From Candidatus Caenarcanales bacterium (GTDB taxonomy: Bacteria; Cyanobacteriota; Vampirovibrionia; 2-02-FULL-35-15): 64,000 nucleotides of DNA. The notes under the pieces were generated by a model that was not told the origin of the DNA, searched no databases, and saw only the letters and a list, made by a program, of their open reading frames with translations. Location: NCBI GenBank assembly GCA_020050435.1, contig JAGVKQ010000019.1, forward strand, positions 62,001 to 126,000, read 5' to 3'. Positions 25,698 to 35,629 of the stretch are shown in pieces; positions within the stretch are counted from its first letter, which is position 1, and each line of letters begins with the position of its first letter. Made by a program: the position numbers and the translations under genes.

Positions 25698-26492
25698 TTA
25701 GGACTTTTGCTTATTATTACTGTCTTTTTCTTTCCTAAATGCAGGATCTGCTAAATTTATTTTTTCACTGACTTGTCCAGATGGTGTAGAAATAGTGAAA
25801 ATGACCCTGCTTAAGTTTTTGCTTGGGATAGAAAATTTAGCAATCATACGGGAATTACCTTTTTTATTTGTTCTGATTTTTACTCTTTTAATCTTTGATG
25901 CTGGAATAGTTGAGAAAGAAGAGTTCTTTTTATTTGATAAATTCTTCCCTTTAATAATTAATTTAAGATCTCTGCCATGTCTTCTTAGTTTAAATCGTTG
26001 TAATGAAGGGGAGTTCGCACTATCGGGATTTAAAATGTCAGATTGAATAACATTTGTAGTCACATTTGCTACAGTAATTCCAGCCGACTTGAGACTTATA
26101 ACTGCACTTCCAGTAGCTACGCTAGATGGAACAACCTCTGTATTAAATATAAAATTTACACTAGGATTTGATGGAAAATTTATTTCAGTACTTACTACTT
26201 CAGTATCTATAGTAAAAGTCATACCTTGTGAATCAGTTATTGTAATTGAGTCATCAAAATTTCTTGATGATACTGGAAGTTCATTAGTAGAAACTGAAAA
26301 AGCAGTTTTTATTCCTGAGACTATAGAATTTGGAGTTGTTGAAGTAATGCCAGAAGGTAAAGGTATAAATACTGCATTGAGAGTAGGTATACTCTGAGAA
26401 AAAGAAGACAAAGAGCAGAATAAAAAACTAAAGATAATAATTATAGAAATCTTTAATATATTTAAATTAGGCCTAAACTTTGCTAAAAACAT
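25698..26492 (-). CDS. Secreted hypothetical protein with IPT-like C-terminal domain
   Basis: Start set at ATG 26492 because GGAG (26504-26501) precedes it by 8 bases; the frame itself opens farther upstream. The 264-residue product has a signal peptide (KISIIIIFSFLFCSLSSFSQS). A beta-rich middle follows, then a C-terminal domain (about 165-250, from SLQRFKLRRHGRDLKLIIKG to GQVSEKINLADP). That domain resembles the end of the 1437-residue protein encoded divergently (LTVSGDNL... GQVAFKVNLAKG). Likely exported or surface-located. Confidence 0.65.
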   Translation of the reverse strand: MFLAKFRPNLNILKISIIIIFSFLFCSLSSFSQSIPTLNAVFIPLPSGITSTTPNSIVSGIKTAFSVSTNELPVSSRNFDDSITITDSQGMTFTIDTEVVSTEINFPSNPSVNFIFNTEVVPSSVATGSAVISLKSAGITVANVTTNVIQSDILNPDSANSPSLQRFKLRRHGRDLKLIIKGKNLSNKKNSSFSTIPASKIKRVKIRTNKKGNSRMIAKFSIPSKNLSRVIFTISTPSGQVSEKINLADPAFRKEKDSNNKQKS

Positions 26493-26556
26493 ATGAATTT
26501 CTCCAGCTTGTATATCTGTCTGATATATTAACTTTATTGAAAAATAAATAAAATAA

Positions 26557-26572
26557 AGATACATATGTATCT
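26557..26572. promoter_or_regulatory. 16-bp perfect palindrome between divergent secreted-protein genes
   Basis: AGATACATATGTATCT is a perfect dyad 65 bases upstream of the minus-strand start at 26492 and about 210 bases before the plus-strand gene at 26783. It could be an operator for either. Nothing else is recognisable in 26493-26782 beyond A+T-rich promoter-like sequence. Confidence 0.4.
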
Positions 26573-26782
26573 CGCTTTCTTTGTTTTATTCTTCTTTAAG
26601 TCTAGGTGAATGGCTAATTATAAAAGGCTCTTTGTGACTGGGTTTAATTATTTTAATTGTTTTAATCTCTCATACTTTTTCATACTCATTTATTATCATA
26701 AGAAAACTATTTAGATAATAGTTCTTTGTAGGACGAATTCCTCTATGAAAATAGGATAGATTTTATTTATACTATTAATAGA

Positions 26783-29700
26783 ATGACTTATAAATTAAAA
26801 TTTATAGTGGCACTTTTTTTCATATTATTTTTATTTGGAATTGTATCCTCTTTTGCTCAAACACTTTTACAAAGTAATTTAGCTCCAAATAATACAGTTC
26901 ATACAATACTAAATGCAAATGGAGTCACTTATATAGGAGGGGATTTTACTAAAATTGCTCCTAATATTGGTACAGGACTTCCTATTAATAAAACAAGCGG
27001 CCTGGCAGAAAACTTATTTCCTAAGGTGAATGGTGAAATATTTGCTGTAGCTGCTGATGGTAGTGGTGGCTGGTACATAGGTGGTAATTTCACTGCCGTA
27101 GGTAGCTCTTCTAGATTAAGGTTGGCACATATTTTATCTACTGGTGTTTTAGATAGTAGCTGGGTTCCTACAGCTAATGGAATTGTGAATTGTATTCTTG
27201 TTTCCGGTTCAAATATTTATATTAGTGGTGCTTTTACTACTGTTAGTGGTTCAGTTAGAAACAGACTAGCTGCTATAGATACTAATGGAAATCTTCTTGG
27301 TTGGAATCCAAATGCAAGTAATACAGTTAATTATTTAAGTATTGATGGAAGCACTATTTATGCAGCTGGTAGCTTTACTACTATTAGTGGTTTAGCAAGA
27401 CCGTTTGTAGCGGCAATTAATTCAATCACTGGATTGCCTACGTCATGGAGACCCGTTCCTAATGCTGCAGTATTAACAGTAGAGGCATTAAGTGGAATTG
27501 TTTATTTAGGTGGTTCTTTTACTTCATTTGGTCCCTTTACAGGAGCAGGAGTTCCTCTGGATTTAGCTACTGGTGTTAAGCTGGCAACATTTCCAAAAAT
27601 CACTGGCACAGTTAGTACTGTAATTCCTGATGGTGGTGGTGGTTGGTATGTAGGTGGTACTTTTTCTGACATTGATGGAATTACAAGAAATAATATTGCT
27701 CATATTAGTCCTGATGGAACTCTTGATCAAACCTGGAATCCAAATGCTAATGCTGCAGTTACATGCTTAGCTTTAAATGGAATGACTCTTTATGCTGGTG
27801 GTTCATTTACTACTATAGGAGTTCAGACTAGAAATAGATTAGCTGCTATAGATACAACTACAGGAATAGCAAATAGCTGGAGTTCTGGTACTGATGCTAC
27901 TGTTTCATCAATATTAGTTGATGCAGGTAATGTATACGTAGCAGGTAGTTTTACTACTCTTGGTGGAGTTGCTAGAAATAGAATAGGCTCAGTTGATGAA
28001 ACAACAGGAGTAACAACTGCATGGAATCCAAATTCTGATGCTGCTGTTTCAGTGATTATTTTAGATGGAGCAAATATCTATGCTGGTGGTTCTTTTTTAA
28101 ATATCGGCGGTTCTGCTAGAAATAGAATTGCAGCTATAGATAAAACTACAGGTGTGGCTACTGGCTGGAATCCAAACTCTAATAACGTAGTCTCAACAAT
28201 TTTTATTAATGGAAACAATGTTTATACGGGAGGCAGTTTCTCTACTATAGGTGGACAATCCAGAGCCTTCCTGGCTGATGTTGATAAAGTTACAGGCTTA
28301 GCTACTGCATGGAATCCTGGTCCTAATGCTGCAGTTAATTCCATTGTCGTATCAGGTGGTAATGCTTATATTGGAGGGGCTTTTGCTACTGTAGGAGGAT
28401 CTACTAGAAGTTTTCTGGCTGCTTTAAGTGAAGCTACTGGACTAGCCACTGCATGGAATCCAAACTCTAATGCTGCTATTAATGTTCTGTCTTTAAGTGG
28501 TGGGAATCTTTTTGTAGGAGGAACCCCTACTAGTGTAAATGTACAAATAAGAAATAGAATAGCTGCTTCTAATGCTACTACGGGAGAAGTAACTTCATGG
28601 GATCCTAATTCTAATAATACTGTAAATGATATTGTGCCTACTGCTACTAATATTTATGCTGGTGGTTTATTCACTAGTATCGGTGGCTCTAATAGAAATA
28701 GGTTAGCTGCAATAGGCACTAATACTGGGGTTGCTAGTAGCTTCGATCCTAATGTGAATAATACAGTTAATGTTATTAAACTTGATAGCAATACTTTATA
28801 TCTTGGTGGATTGTTTACAAATATAGGTGGACAAGAAAGAAATAGAATTGGTGCTATAGATATAACTAGTGGAAATACGACTAGCTGGGCACCAGATTTA
28901 GGAAACTATGTTAATCCAAACTCACTTGATGTAAGTTCATCATCAGTTTATGGTGGTGGATTGGTTACGACTATTGGTGGTACAGCTAGAAATAGATTAG
29001 CAGCTATAAATAGTGATGGAACTTTAAATAGCTGGAATCCAGATGTAAATGGATCTGTAAGAGAAATAATTAGCAGCAGCGGCAATATTTATATTGGTGG
29101 TCTATTTACTACTGTAGGTTTATTGGCAAGAAATTTTATTGCTGCAATCGATTCAAGTACTGGAATTGCAACTACTTGGAATCCTAATGCAAATACAAAT
29201 GTTTTAACTTTACTTGCTGATTCAGGAAATATTTATGCAGGTGGTACATTTACTACTATAGGTGGACAAGCAAGAAATATGATAGCAGCATTAGATATTA
29301 CTACAGGACTGGCTACAGCATGGAATCCTAATGCAAATACGACTACAGTAAATGATATTCAAATTAAAGGTATGACTTTATACGCAGGTGGGGATTTTAC
29401 CACTATAGGTGGACAGGCAAGAAATAGAATAGCGGCATTAGATACTACTACTGGACTCGCTACAGCATGGAATCCTAATTCTAATAACACGATAAATTCT
29501 ATTACTATTAATGATACGACTATTTATGCAGGAGGAACATTTACTACTATAGGTGTACTAACTAGAAATAGACTGGCTGGAATTGATGAGACGACTGGAC
29601 TTGCAACTGCTTTTGACCCTAATGCAAATGGTACAGTACAGTATATTACTAATTATGATATGACCTTGGTTGCTGGCGGAGACTTTACTGCACTGGGAGC

Positions 29701-31096
29701 TACTGCTATAAACAGACTTGCAGCATTTAATCTTACTACTAATAATATTACAGCTTTAAATCCTGATATAAATATGATAGTTAGATCTATTGAGACCACT
29801 AGTAGTGGTTCTTCTATATATGTAGGTGGTGATTTTACGAGCATAACTGAAAAAGCTCAATCATTTTTTGGACTTCTTACAGTCAATCAAAATCCAAATG
29901 CTCCATCCATATCTTCTTCTACTATAGATGCAACTAATTCAGGTACAGGTGGCTCTTATAGTCTTGCACCTAATCAAATGCTTACTATAAATTTTTCTGC
30001 AACAGATCCAAATGGTTTAGATACGGCTACCTTATCTACTCCAGATGCTCCTTCAGTAGGCACATTCACTTCTGCTACTGCCTCTAATCCTGCAACAGCT
30101 ACTTATACATTTACTCCTACGAATTCTGATGCTGGAATGTCATTTGGCTTTACTATTAGAGCTACTGACAGCGGTGGACTTCAATCGGGAAATTTTCAAA
30201 TAACTATTACTGTTCCTGCTTTTGTTGGAGCTGGTGGTGGTGGTGGTGGTTCTGGTGGTATTTCGATTTTGCCGCCACCATCTACACCTACGCCCACGGC
30301 TACTCCCACACCATCTGTAACACCCACACCATCTGCAACACCTAAGCCTAGTGCTACACCAAGTCCTACATCTACTCCTAGACCTACTGCTTCTCCTAGA
30401 CCTACTGCTTCTCCAGGCTCTACATCTACACCTTTTCCATTTCCTACTCCTGATTCAAATCTTATTGAAGTTAACTTAGATGAAAGTTTAGTCTTTCCTG
30501 TCAATTCGTCTGGCGAAGAAATAGATTTAAATCCCGGCTCTCAAATAGTGTTTTCTATACCTGTTGATGTTTTGGATTTAAAAGAAGATTTAAAAAAAGA
30601 AGATGTTAAGTTGGCAATTGTAGATGAGAATGGAAATTCTTTTACTCTAAACTCAGATTTTTCTTTAATAAAAGGAAAGAATTTAATAATATTTTCTACA
30701 GATACTATTCCAGGCAATATTGCTCTTGGGGAGGCTACTTTACTTATAAGTATTGGCGAAGATATATACTCGGCAACGATATTGCTTAAACAAAATTCTA
30801 ATCCTTTATTAGACCTTAAAGTCAACTCTATAAAAACGGTTCTAAATAGAAAAACACTTACACTGACCGTATCAGGGGATAATCTATTTCTACTTCCAGA
30901 CATATTTCCAAAAGTAACCATTCTTGACAATGAGTTAATAACCTTAAAGCAAGTATCAGTATTAAGAAATAAAAAAGCATTAGTTCTGAAATTAAGTATC
31001 CTTGATAAAAAGCCCGTAAAGTCCTTTTTGATTTTTATATCAAATCAAAACGGACAGGTGGCATTTAAAGTAAATCTTGCAAAGGGGATCAAGTAG
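26783..31096 (+). CDS. Giant secreted delta-60-repeat (beta-propeller-like) protein
   Basis: A 1437-residue protein. A signal peptide (about 1-26, ending SSFAQ) is followed by 21 repeats of about 45 residues with the core Y-A-G-G-x-F-T-T-I-G-G-x-A-R-N-R-I-A-A-I-D and a W-N-P-N-A element, as in delta-60/DUF5122 repeats. The repeats end near residue 1030. Next is a cadherin/Big-like segment (about 1035-1150), a Gly run, a Pro/Thr/Ser linker (about 1165-1223, TPTPSVTPTPSATPKPS-type) and a C-terminal beta domain (about 1225-1437). It is probably surface-exposed in adhesion or environmental binding. The target is unknown. Confidence 0.85.
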   Translation: MTYKLKFIVALFFILFLFGIVSSFAQTLLQSNLAPNNTVHTILNANGVTYIGGDFTKIAPNIGTGLPINKTSGLAENLFPKVNGEIFAVAADGSGGWYIGGNFTAVGSSSRLRLAHILSTGVLDSSWVPTANGIVNCILVSGSNIYISGAFTTVSGSVRNRLAAIDTNGNLLGWNPNASNTVNYLSIDGSTIYAAGSFTTISGLARPFVAAINSITGLPTSWRPVPNAAVLTVEALSGIVYLGGSFTSFGPFTGAGVPLDLATGVKLATFPKITGTVSTVIPDGGGGWYVGGTFSDIDGITRNNIAHISPDGTLDQTWNPNANAAVTCLALNGMTLYAGGSFTTIGVQTRNRLAAIDTTTGIANSWSSGTDATVSSILVDAGNVYVAGSFTTLGGVARNRIGSVDETTGVTTAWNPNSDAAVSVIILDGANIYAGGSFLNIGGSARNRIAAIDKTTGVATGWNPNSNNVVSTIFINGNNVYTGGSFSTIGGQSRAFLADVDKVTGLATAWNPGPNAAVNSIVVSGGNAYIGGAFATVGGSTRSFLAALSEATGLATAWNPNSNAAINVLSLSGGNLFVGGTPTSVNVQIRNRIAASNATTGEVTSWDPNSNNTVNDIVPTATNIYAGGLFTSIGGSNRNRLAAIGTNTGVASSFDPNVNNTVNVIKLDSNTLYLGGLFTNIGGQERNRIGAIDITSGNTTSWAPDLGNYVNPNSLDVSSSSVYGGGLVTTIGGTARNRLAAINSDGTLNSWNPDVNGSVREIISSSGNIYIGGLFTTVGLLARNFIAAIDSSTGIATTWNPNANTNVLTLLADSGNIYAGGTFTTIGGQARNMIAALDITTGLATAWNPNANTTTVNDIQIKGMTLYAGGDFTTIGGQARNRIAALDTTTGLATAWNPNSNNTINSITINDTTIYAGGTFTTIGVLTRNRLAGIDETTGLATAFDPNANGTVQYITNYDMTLVAGGDFTALGATAINRLAAFNLTTNNITALNPDINMIVRSIETTSSGSSIYVGGDFTSITEKAQSFFGLLTVNQNPNAPSISSSTIDATNSGTGGSYSLAPNQMLTINFSATDPNGLDTATLSTPDAPSVGTFTSATASNPATATYTFTPTNSDAGMSFGFTIRATDSGGLQSGNFQITITVPAFVGAGGGGGGSGGISILPPPSTPTPTATPTPSVTPTPSATPKPSATPSPTSTPRPTASPRPTASPGSTSTPFPFPTPDSNLIEVNLDESLVFPVNSSGEEIDLNPGSQIVFSIPVDVLDLKEDLKKEDVKLAIVDENGNSFTLNSDFSLIKGKNLIIFSTDTIPGNIALGEATLLISIGEDIYSATILLKQNSNPLLDLKVNSIKTVLNRKTLTLTVSGDNLFLLPDIFPKVTILDNELITLKQVSVLRNKKALVLKLSILDKKPVKSFLIFISNQNGQVAFKVNLAKGIK

Positions 31097-31108
31097 TACA
31101 ATTAACTT

Positions 31109-31501
31109 ATGCAGATTACTACTTTTTATGCTGGAATCTTTGGAATCTTTTTAATACTTTTAAGTACTAATGTAATTAGACACAGAATTAAGAAAAGAGT
31201 TTTACTCTTAGATGATAATGACTATGAATTAAGCCTTGCTATAAGAGCTCATGGAAATTTTACTGAATATACCCCCATTTTTTTAATCCTACTTTTTCTA
31301 TTAGAGCTAAATCACACTTCTACAGTTTTTCTTTCTTCCATTGCTATTGCTTTTTTTGTTGGAAGGTCATTTCATGCATATAGTTTTATATTTAGAGAAA
31401 ATAAAAATAAATTAGACTATAAGTGCAGGCAGACAGGAATGGTTCTTACTTTTTTAGTGATTATTATTTCTAGTGTTTTTTTAATAATTAAATCTTTTTA
31501 A
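31109..31501 (+). CDS. MAPEG-family membrane protein
   Basis: A 130-residue protein of four helices with the family motif AIRAHGNFTEYTPIFLILL (about residues 47-65). MAPEG proteins include microsomal glutathione transferases, and many bacterial members are uncharacterised. It starts 12 bases after the giant repeat protein and ends overlapping the convergent YqeK-like gene by 4 bases. Confidence 0.82.
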   Translation: MQITTFYAGIFGIFLILLSTNVIRHRIKKRVLLLDDNDYELSLAIRAHGNFTEYTPIFLILLFLLELNHTSTVFLSSIAIAFFVGRSFHAYSFIFRENKNKLDYKCRQTGMVLTFLVIIISSVFLIIKSF

Positions 31502-32094
31502 GCTAACATAAGCTTTGATGGTGCTTCTTGATTAATCTCTACTATTGGATGGATTATTGTTTTAATCAATTCAGGGTTTGATGTTTTATTTTTGATACCT
31601 AAAGCTGTTAAAACACCTTGTCTGAGTCCACCAACCATAAGTGAATCTAAGATTTTTCTTCTTTGTGCTTTATCTCTTTTTCTTTCTGTTTTATCAGCTA
31701 ATAATGTAACCATTGCTATTTCTGACATATTGGGTCCACCTTTTCTATGTGTTCTAATGGCAGATAAAATTTCTTCATCTTCTATTCCTAATTCATCTCT
31801 AGCTATAATAGCTCCGACTCTATCATGTAATTTCTTTGGATGTCTAACATCTGCAGCCTCTAGAGGAATTCCATTTTTAATGGCTATTCTATATAAATCA
31901 GCTGGATGTATTTCTTTTGCCAGGTCATGAAGAAGTCCAGCTAATCTTGCTTTCTCTTCATCTACAACAAACTCTTTTGCTATTTTCACTGCTTGCTTAC
32001 TTACCCTTTTACAATGGTTATACCGCTTATGGCTAAGGTGGTCTTTAAGCCATGGACGATAAGAATCGACAGCTTGGACTGAGTGGATTTTCAT
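31498..32094 (-). CDS. yqeK: YqeK-like HD-domain phosphohydrolase
   Basis: A 198-residue HD-domain protein. The metal-binding residues are in HKRYNHCKRVSKQAVKIA (about 22-39), LLHDLAKE (HD pair, about 53-60), HPKKLHDRVGAIIARDELG (about 82-100) and AIRTHRKGGPNMS (about 108-120). This fits the YqeK family that hydrolyses diadenosine tetraphosphate symmetrically. There is no adjacent nadD as in Firmicutes. The C-terminal 30 residues extend beyond the HD fold. Confidence 0.82.
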   Translation of the reverse strand: MKIHSVQAVDSYRPWLKDHLSHKRYNHCKRVSKQAVKIAKEFVVDEEKARLAGLLHDLAKEIHPADLYRIAIKNGIPLEAADVRHPKKLHDRVGAIIARDELGIEDEEILSAIRTHRKGGPNMSEIAMVTLLADKTERKRDKAQRRKILDSLMVGGLRQGVLTALGIKNKTSNPELIKTIIHPIVEINQEAPSKLMLA

Positions 32095-32216
32095 AATATG
32101 AGTATTGAGCTTATTCTATCATTTTTAAAACATAGGGTAAATGCTCTTATTAAGATAGATTGCTAGGTAATTAAAAACCCTTTATATTTGGGTAGATATC
32201 TTTAAGTGAGGAAAAA

Positions 32217-32798
32217 ATGAATATTGGGCGCTGGCTTTTTAATCTTTTAATAAATAGATGGAGACATTCTAGCTCGAATGTGCCCCCATCTAATGCTCCT
32301 CTACCATCTGATGACAATTTGCTACCCCTGCCACCTAGGGCTGCTTCGTTACCTCGTGGTTTACCATCATCTGAATTAGATCAGATAAATAGAGAACCGG
32401 TAGATCAAAAACTAGTTGATGGTTTAGCTGATGCTGTAATAAAGTCAGTGGAAGACATCTTAAAAAGAGATGGAAAACTAAAAGAAGATCTTTACCTTCC
32501 TGATTCTATAAAATTAGATGTAGATGCTGGTGGAAGTGAACTAGGGTCAGAATTAGCCTGGTTAATTATGAAAAACAGTAGTGGGAAAAATTATGTTTTA
32601 ACTATTCTTATTCAAAGATGTGGAGAAAGTGCTAAAGATACTGGGGCATTTGAAGGAATTACATTATCAAAAGGTTTAAAAATTGAAGATCTTCCAGCTT
32701 TAAGAAATGAAATTGAACCAAGTATATATAATCTTATAATAGGTGCTGATATCTTAAGAGTAAGTGCTTTTCATCGAGCTACTAATCGCCCTACTTAA
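32217..32798 (+). CDS. Hypothetical protein with Pro-rich N-terminus
   Basis: Not recognised. A 193-residue protein with a short amphipathic start (NIGRWLFNLLINRWRH), a Pro/Ser-rich stretch (about 20-55) and an alpha/beta domain (about 60-190). It is preceded by GTGAGGAAAAA. Its 3' end overlaps the convergent secreted-protein gene by 4 bases. Confidence 0.6.
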   Translation: MNIGRWLFNLLINRWRHSSSNVPPSNAPLPSDDNLLPLPPRAASLPRGLPSSELDQINREPVDQKLVDGLADAVIKSVEDILKRDGKLKEDLYLPDSIKLDVDAGGSELGSELAWLIMKNSSGKNYVLTILIQRCGESAKDTGAFEGITLSKGLKIEDLPALRNEIEPSIYNLIIGADILRVSAFHRATNRPT

Positions 32799-33301
32799 GG
32801 GACCACTTCCTGATTTGTATCATTAGCATTATTATCAGGTAAAATCCATACGTAACTATTAGTATTTTGATCAAAATAGCTGTTCCCAGCGCTTTGATTA
32901 TTTTGATCATCAATATTGAAATTGCTTACAAAAGCATCTTGATTTATTTGAGGATAACTATTTCCAGGTATATAACTAGCATTGTATGAGTTTTGATTAC
33001 CCCCTACAAAATTTCCATTAACATTAGTGTTTATTAGACTTGAAGCAGTTGTTACTCCATAACCTCCAGGAATATATCTGTTTACCGGATTACATGGGCT
33101 TAATAAACTTCTTGGATTTCTTGCAGTGTTTACTATATTTCTTGCTTGAAAATATGGATTTGCAATTCTTTGTACTGAAGCAGGTGCAAAATAATTATAG
33201 AGAAGATTGAATCCACTTGGTCTACAGTTTCCACACTGTGCAAAAACACTATTTATGCTTAATAAAAAAATTGTTGTTAATAATAAAGCAATCTTTTTCA
33301 T
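32795..33301 (-). CDS. Secreted Asn-rich hypothetical protein
   Basis: Not recognised. From ATG 33301 it has a clean signal peptide (KKIALLLTTIFLLSINSVFA) followed by QCGNCRPSG and a low-complexity mature region rich in N, Q, Y and S (168 residues in total). A GTG five codons upstream (33316) is an alternative start. The Asn/Tyr-rich composition suggests an unstructured surface or matrix protein. Confidence 0.6.
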   Translation of the reverse strand: MKKIALLLTTIFLLSINSVFAQCGNCRPSGFNLLYNYFAPASVQRIANPYFQARNIVNTARNPRSLLSPCNPVNRYIPGGYGVTTASSLINTNVNGNFVGGNQNSYNASYIPGNSYPQINQDAFVSNFNIDDQNNQSAGNSYFDQNTNSYVWILPDNNANDTNQEVVP

Positions 33302-33324
33302 AAGATTATTATTCACTTTTCAAG

Positions 33325-33705
33325 TTAATTATTGGTTAAGGGAGTTCTCGCAATAATTTCTTTCATTAAGTGCACTATTTCTTTGTTTTCTCCAATTGGA
33401 GGTAAAAGTTCTATGGAAATATTGTTAAATTTCTCTTTTATTTCTGCAATTTGTTTAGGTATATCTTTGTCTACATGACCACCACCAGCCATAAAAAGAG
33501 GAAACACTTTAAAATTTTCTATTCCATTTTTTATGGACAGATTTATTACATCAGAAAGGCTGGGAGAAATAAAATCTAAATAAGCCAGAGCAACCTTTTC
33601 TTCTCCAAGAGTATTTTTTAAATCAATATATAACTCTTCAAATGGTTCTCTCCATCGCGGATCTTTGCTTCCATGTGCTATTAAAATGATTTGAGAGTTA
33701 TTCAT
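33325..33705 (-). CDS. CbiX/SirB-type small chelatase
   Basis: A 126-residue protein of the small CbiX class, which dimerises to insert a metal into sirohydrochlorin (Co, Fe or Ni depending on the lineage). The catalytic histidines are in LIAHGSKDPRW (about 8-18) and MAGGGHVDKDIP (about 73-84). It overlaps the 3' end of the upstream epimerase gene by 8 bases. Which metal it inserts cannot be read. Confidence 0.85.
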   Translation of the reverse strand: MNNSQIILIAHGSKDPRWREPFEELYIDLKNTLGEEKVALAYLDFISPSLSDVINLSIKNGIENFKVFPLFMAGGGHVDKDIPKQIAEIKEKFNNISIELLPPIGENKEIVHLMKEIIARTPLTNN

Positions 33706-34609
33706 AAATATTTTTTAAAGCAGCACCCACTTTTTTATATTTAAAATCATACCCGCTCTTGGTAAGCTTTTCAGGAATTGCATGCTGCCCACCTAAAAGC
33801 ATGTCAGCCATTTCACCCAGTAAAACCTTAAGTGCTATTCCTGGTACTGGTGCCCAAGAAGGGCGTTTTATAACCTTACCTAGTTCATTACAAAAATCTT
33901 TCATAGTCACACACTCAGGAGCTACTGTATTAATTATGCCTGAAACACTTTCATTTTCTAAAGCATAAAGAATTATTCCTATAACATCATCTCTATGTAT
34001 CCATGGAAACCATTGCTTTCCAGATCCCAATGGTCCACCAGCAAACATCATAAATGGAGGAGTTATTTTTTCAAGTGCACCACCACCTTTTTCAAGTACA
34101 ATTCCTGTTCTAAGAAAAACTACCCTGACATTTTCTTTTTGAGCTGGCTTTGCTGCATTTTCCCACTCTTCACAAATGTCTGCTAAAAAACCACTTCCTT
34201 TTTTGTAGCCTTCATTTACTAAATCATTTTCTACATTTCCATAGTACCCCACTGCTGAAGCATTAATAAGTACTTTTGGTTTTTTCTTTGCTTTGTTGAT
34301 GGCTTGTATTAAAGCATTTGTAGAATCTAATCTACTGGATAAAAGTACTTTTTTTTGTCTATTTGTCCATCTCTTTCCAGCTATAGGCTCACCGGTAAGA
34401 TTTACTATGCCATCTACATTCTCTATTTCAGAAACCCAGTCACCTAGAGATTTTCCATCCCATTGTTTTAATATGAGTTTTTCATTTTCAAGATCTTTAT
34501 ATTTTTCTGGATCTCTTGCAAGAAGAACAATGCTATGCCCTTTTTCTTTTAGCTCTTTAATAAGCTCTTTTCCTATAAAACCCGTGCAGCCAGCTAGTAA
34601 TAATTTCAT
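33698..34609 (-). CDS. TIGR01777-family NAD(P)-binding epimerase-like protein (YfcH/SDR39U1)
   Basis: A 303-residue extended short-chain dehydrogenase. The nucleotide-binding motif is LLAGCTGFIGKELIKEL (about 3-19). Family motifs include VNLTGEPIAGKRWTNRQKKVLLSSR (about 68-92), ASAVGYYGN (about 116-124) and the DUF1731 C-terminal region around PGIALKVLLGEMADMLLGGQHAIPEKL. The function is generally unknown. It lies between the universal stress gene and the chelatase gene. Confidence 0.88.
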   Translation of the reverse strand: MKLLLAGCTGFIGKELIKELKEKGHSIVLLARDPEKYKDLENEKLILKQWDGKSLGDWVSEIENVDGIVNLTGEPIAGKRWTNRQKKVLLSSRLDSTNALIQAINKAKKKPKVLINASAVGYYGNVENDLVNEGYKKGSGFLADICEEWENAAKPAQKENVRVVFLRTGIVLEKGGGALEKITPPFMMFAGGPLGSGKQWFPWIHRDDVIGIILYALENESVSGIINTVAPECVTMKDFCNELGKVIKRPSWAPVPGIALKVLLGEMADMLLGGQHAIPEKLTKSGYDFKYKKVGAALKNIYE

Positions 34610-34612
34610 TGT

Positions 34613-35485
34613 TTACCTACAAAGTAAAACAGGACATTGTGCTTCCATTAAAATTTGATTAGTTGTACTATCAAAAATTAATTCTAAAAGTTTATTTGAG
34701 CCGAATGCACCAATTGCTATTATCCCAGGGTTATATACTTTCGCTTCATCTAAAATTACTTTCCATGGCGTCGTTGCACCGATTCCTGTTTTATAAGTAG
34801 CTTTTAAATTGTAAGGTGTTAAAAACTCTTTTGCCTCATCAAGTGGTTTTTGAGCCATTTCTAAATCGTTGGCTACGCTCATAATTAATATTTCAGCATT
34901 GAGAATACTTGCAATTTGTGCAGTAGTACTTAATGTTCTTTGAGAGGCCTCGCTACCGTCATAAGCTAATAAAATCCTTTTACTAGATTTCGCTTGGCTT
35001 TCAGCAGGCACTACAAAAATGGGTCTTGTTACTTGGCGAAGTAATTCTTCAGCAACTTCACCCGGTTCTTTAGAGTCTTTCTTATAACCTTCTCCTCTTT
35101 TTCCAATTACTACTAAATCTACAGTTTTTGAAGCGTGAATTAAAGACTCTTCTATTACCCCTCTTATTGATTTAAAAGTACCAGTTACGTTGTTTTTTTT
35201 ACAAGTGGTCTCAAAAAGTTCTTTAAGATTAGTTCTTTCTTTTTCAAATTCATTCTCTGTTTGTAATTGCTCTTCTGTGTCTCTTACATGTGGCGCAGCA
35301 GTAGTAACACCTAATGCTGATCCTATTAATTCAGCAGGTTCCCACTCTAATAAACGAGCAATATTTTCTATATATAAACCTTTGATCTCTGCTTTTGAAG
35401 CCTTTGCCAACTCACAAGCTAAATCTAATGCAGCTAAACTGGCTTTGGATTCATCTATAGCTATTAATATACTTTTCACTTTCAT
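34613..35485 (-). CDS. Tandem universal stress protein
   Basis: A 290-residue protein of two Usp domains (about 1-155 and 165-290). The first starts SILIAIDESKASLAALDLA and carries VVIGKRGEGYKK; the second starts RILLAYDGSEASQRTL and has the ATP-binding IAIGAFGSNKLLELIFDSTT. The ATP-type motif is best kept in the second domain. It ends 3 bases from the epimerase gene start, so these genes form an operon with the chelatase. Confidence 0.88.
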   Translation of the reverse strand: MKVKSILIAIDESKASLAALDLACELAKASKAEIKGLYIENIARLLEWEPAELIGSALGVTTAAPHVRDTEEQLQTENEFEKERTNLKELFETTCKKNNVTGTFKSIRGVIEESLIHASKTVDLVVIGKRGEGYKKDSKEPGEVAEELLRQVTRPIFVVPAESQAKSSKRILLAYDGSEASQRTLSTTAQIASILNAEILIMSVANDLEMAQKPLDEAKEFLTPYNLKATYKTGIGATTPWKVILDEAKVYNPGIIAIGAFGSNKLLELIFDSTTNQILMEAQCPVLLCR

Positions 35486-35629
35486 CTCCTTTAACTATTT
35501 ATACTAGTTTACCATTTTTTTTATAGGGGATCTCCTATATATTTCCTAATTAATTTTGCATAAGCTAAGCTTGTTTTTTATATAGTCCTTAAAGTATTAT
35601 ACTTAGTAGAATAAAGCGATTTTTTAATT

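Noticed and set aside
26039..30000. Possible CRISPR array, suggested by repeated GG(T/A)GG motifs
   Set aside because: The repeats are in-frame protein repeats of about 135 bases with diverged codons; there are no constant direct repeats with unique spacers.
30196..30504. Minus-strand frame with GVGVDVG-type repeats
   Set aside because: It is antisense to the Pro/Thr linker and Gly run of the giant secreted protein and reflects low-complexity codons.
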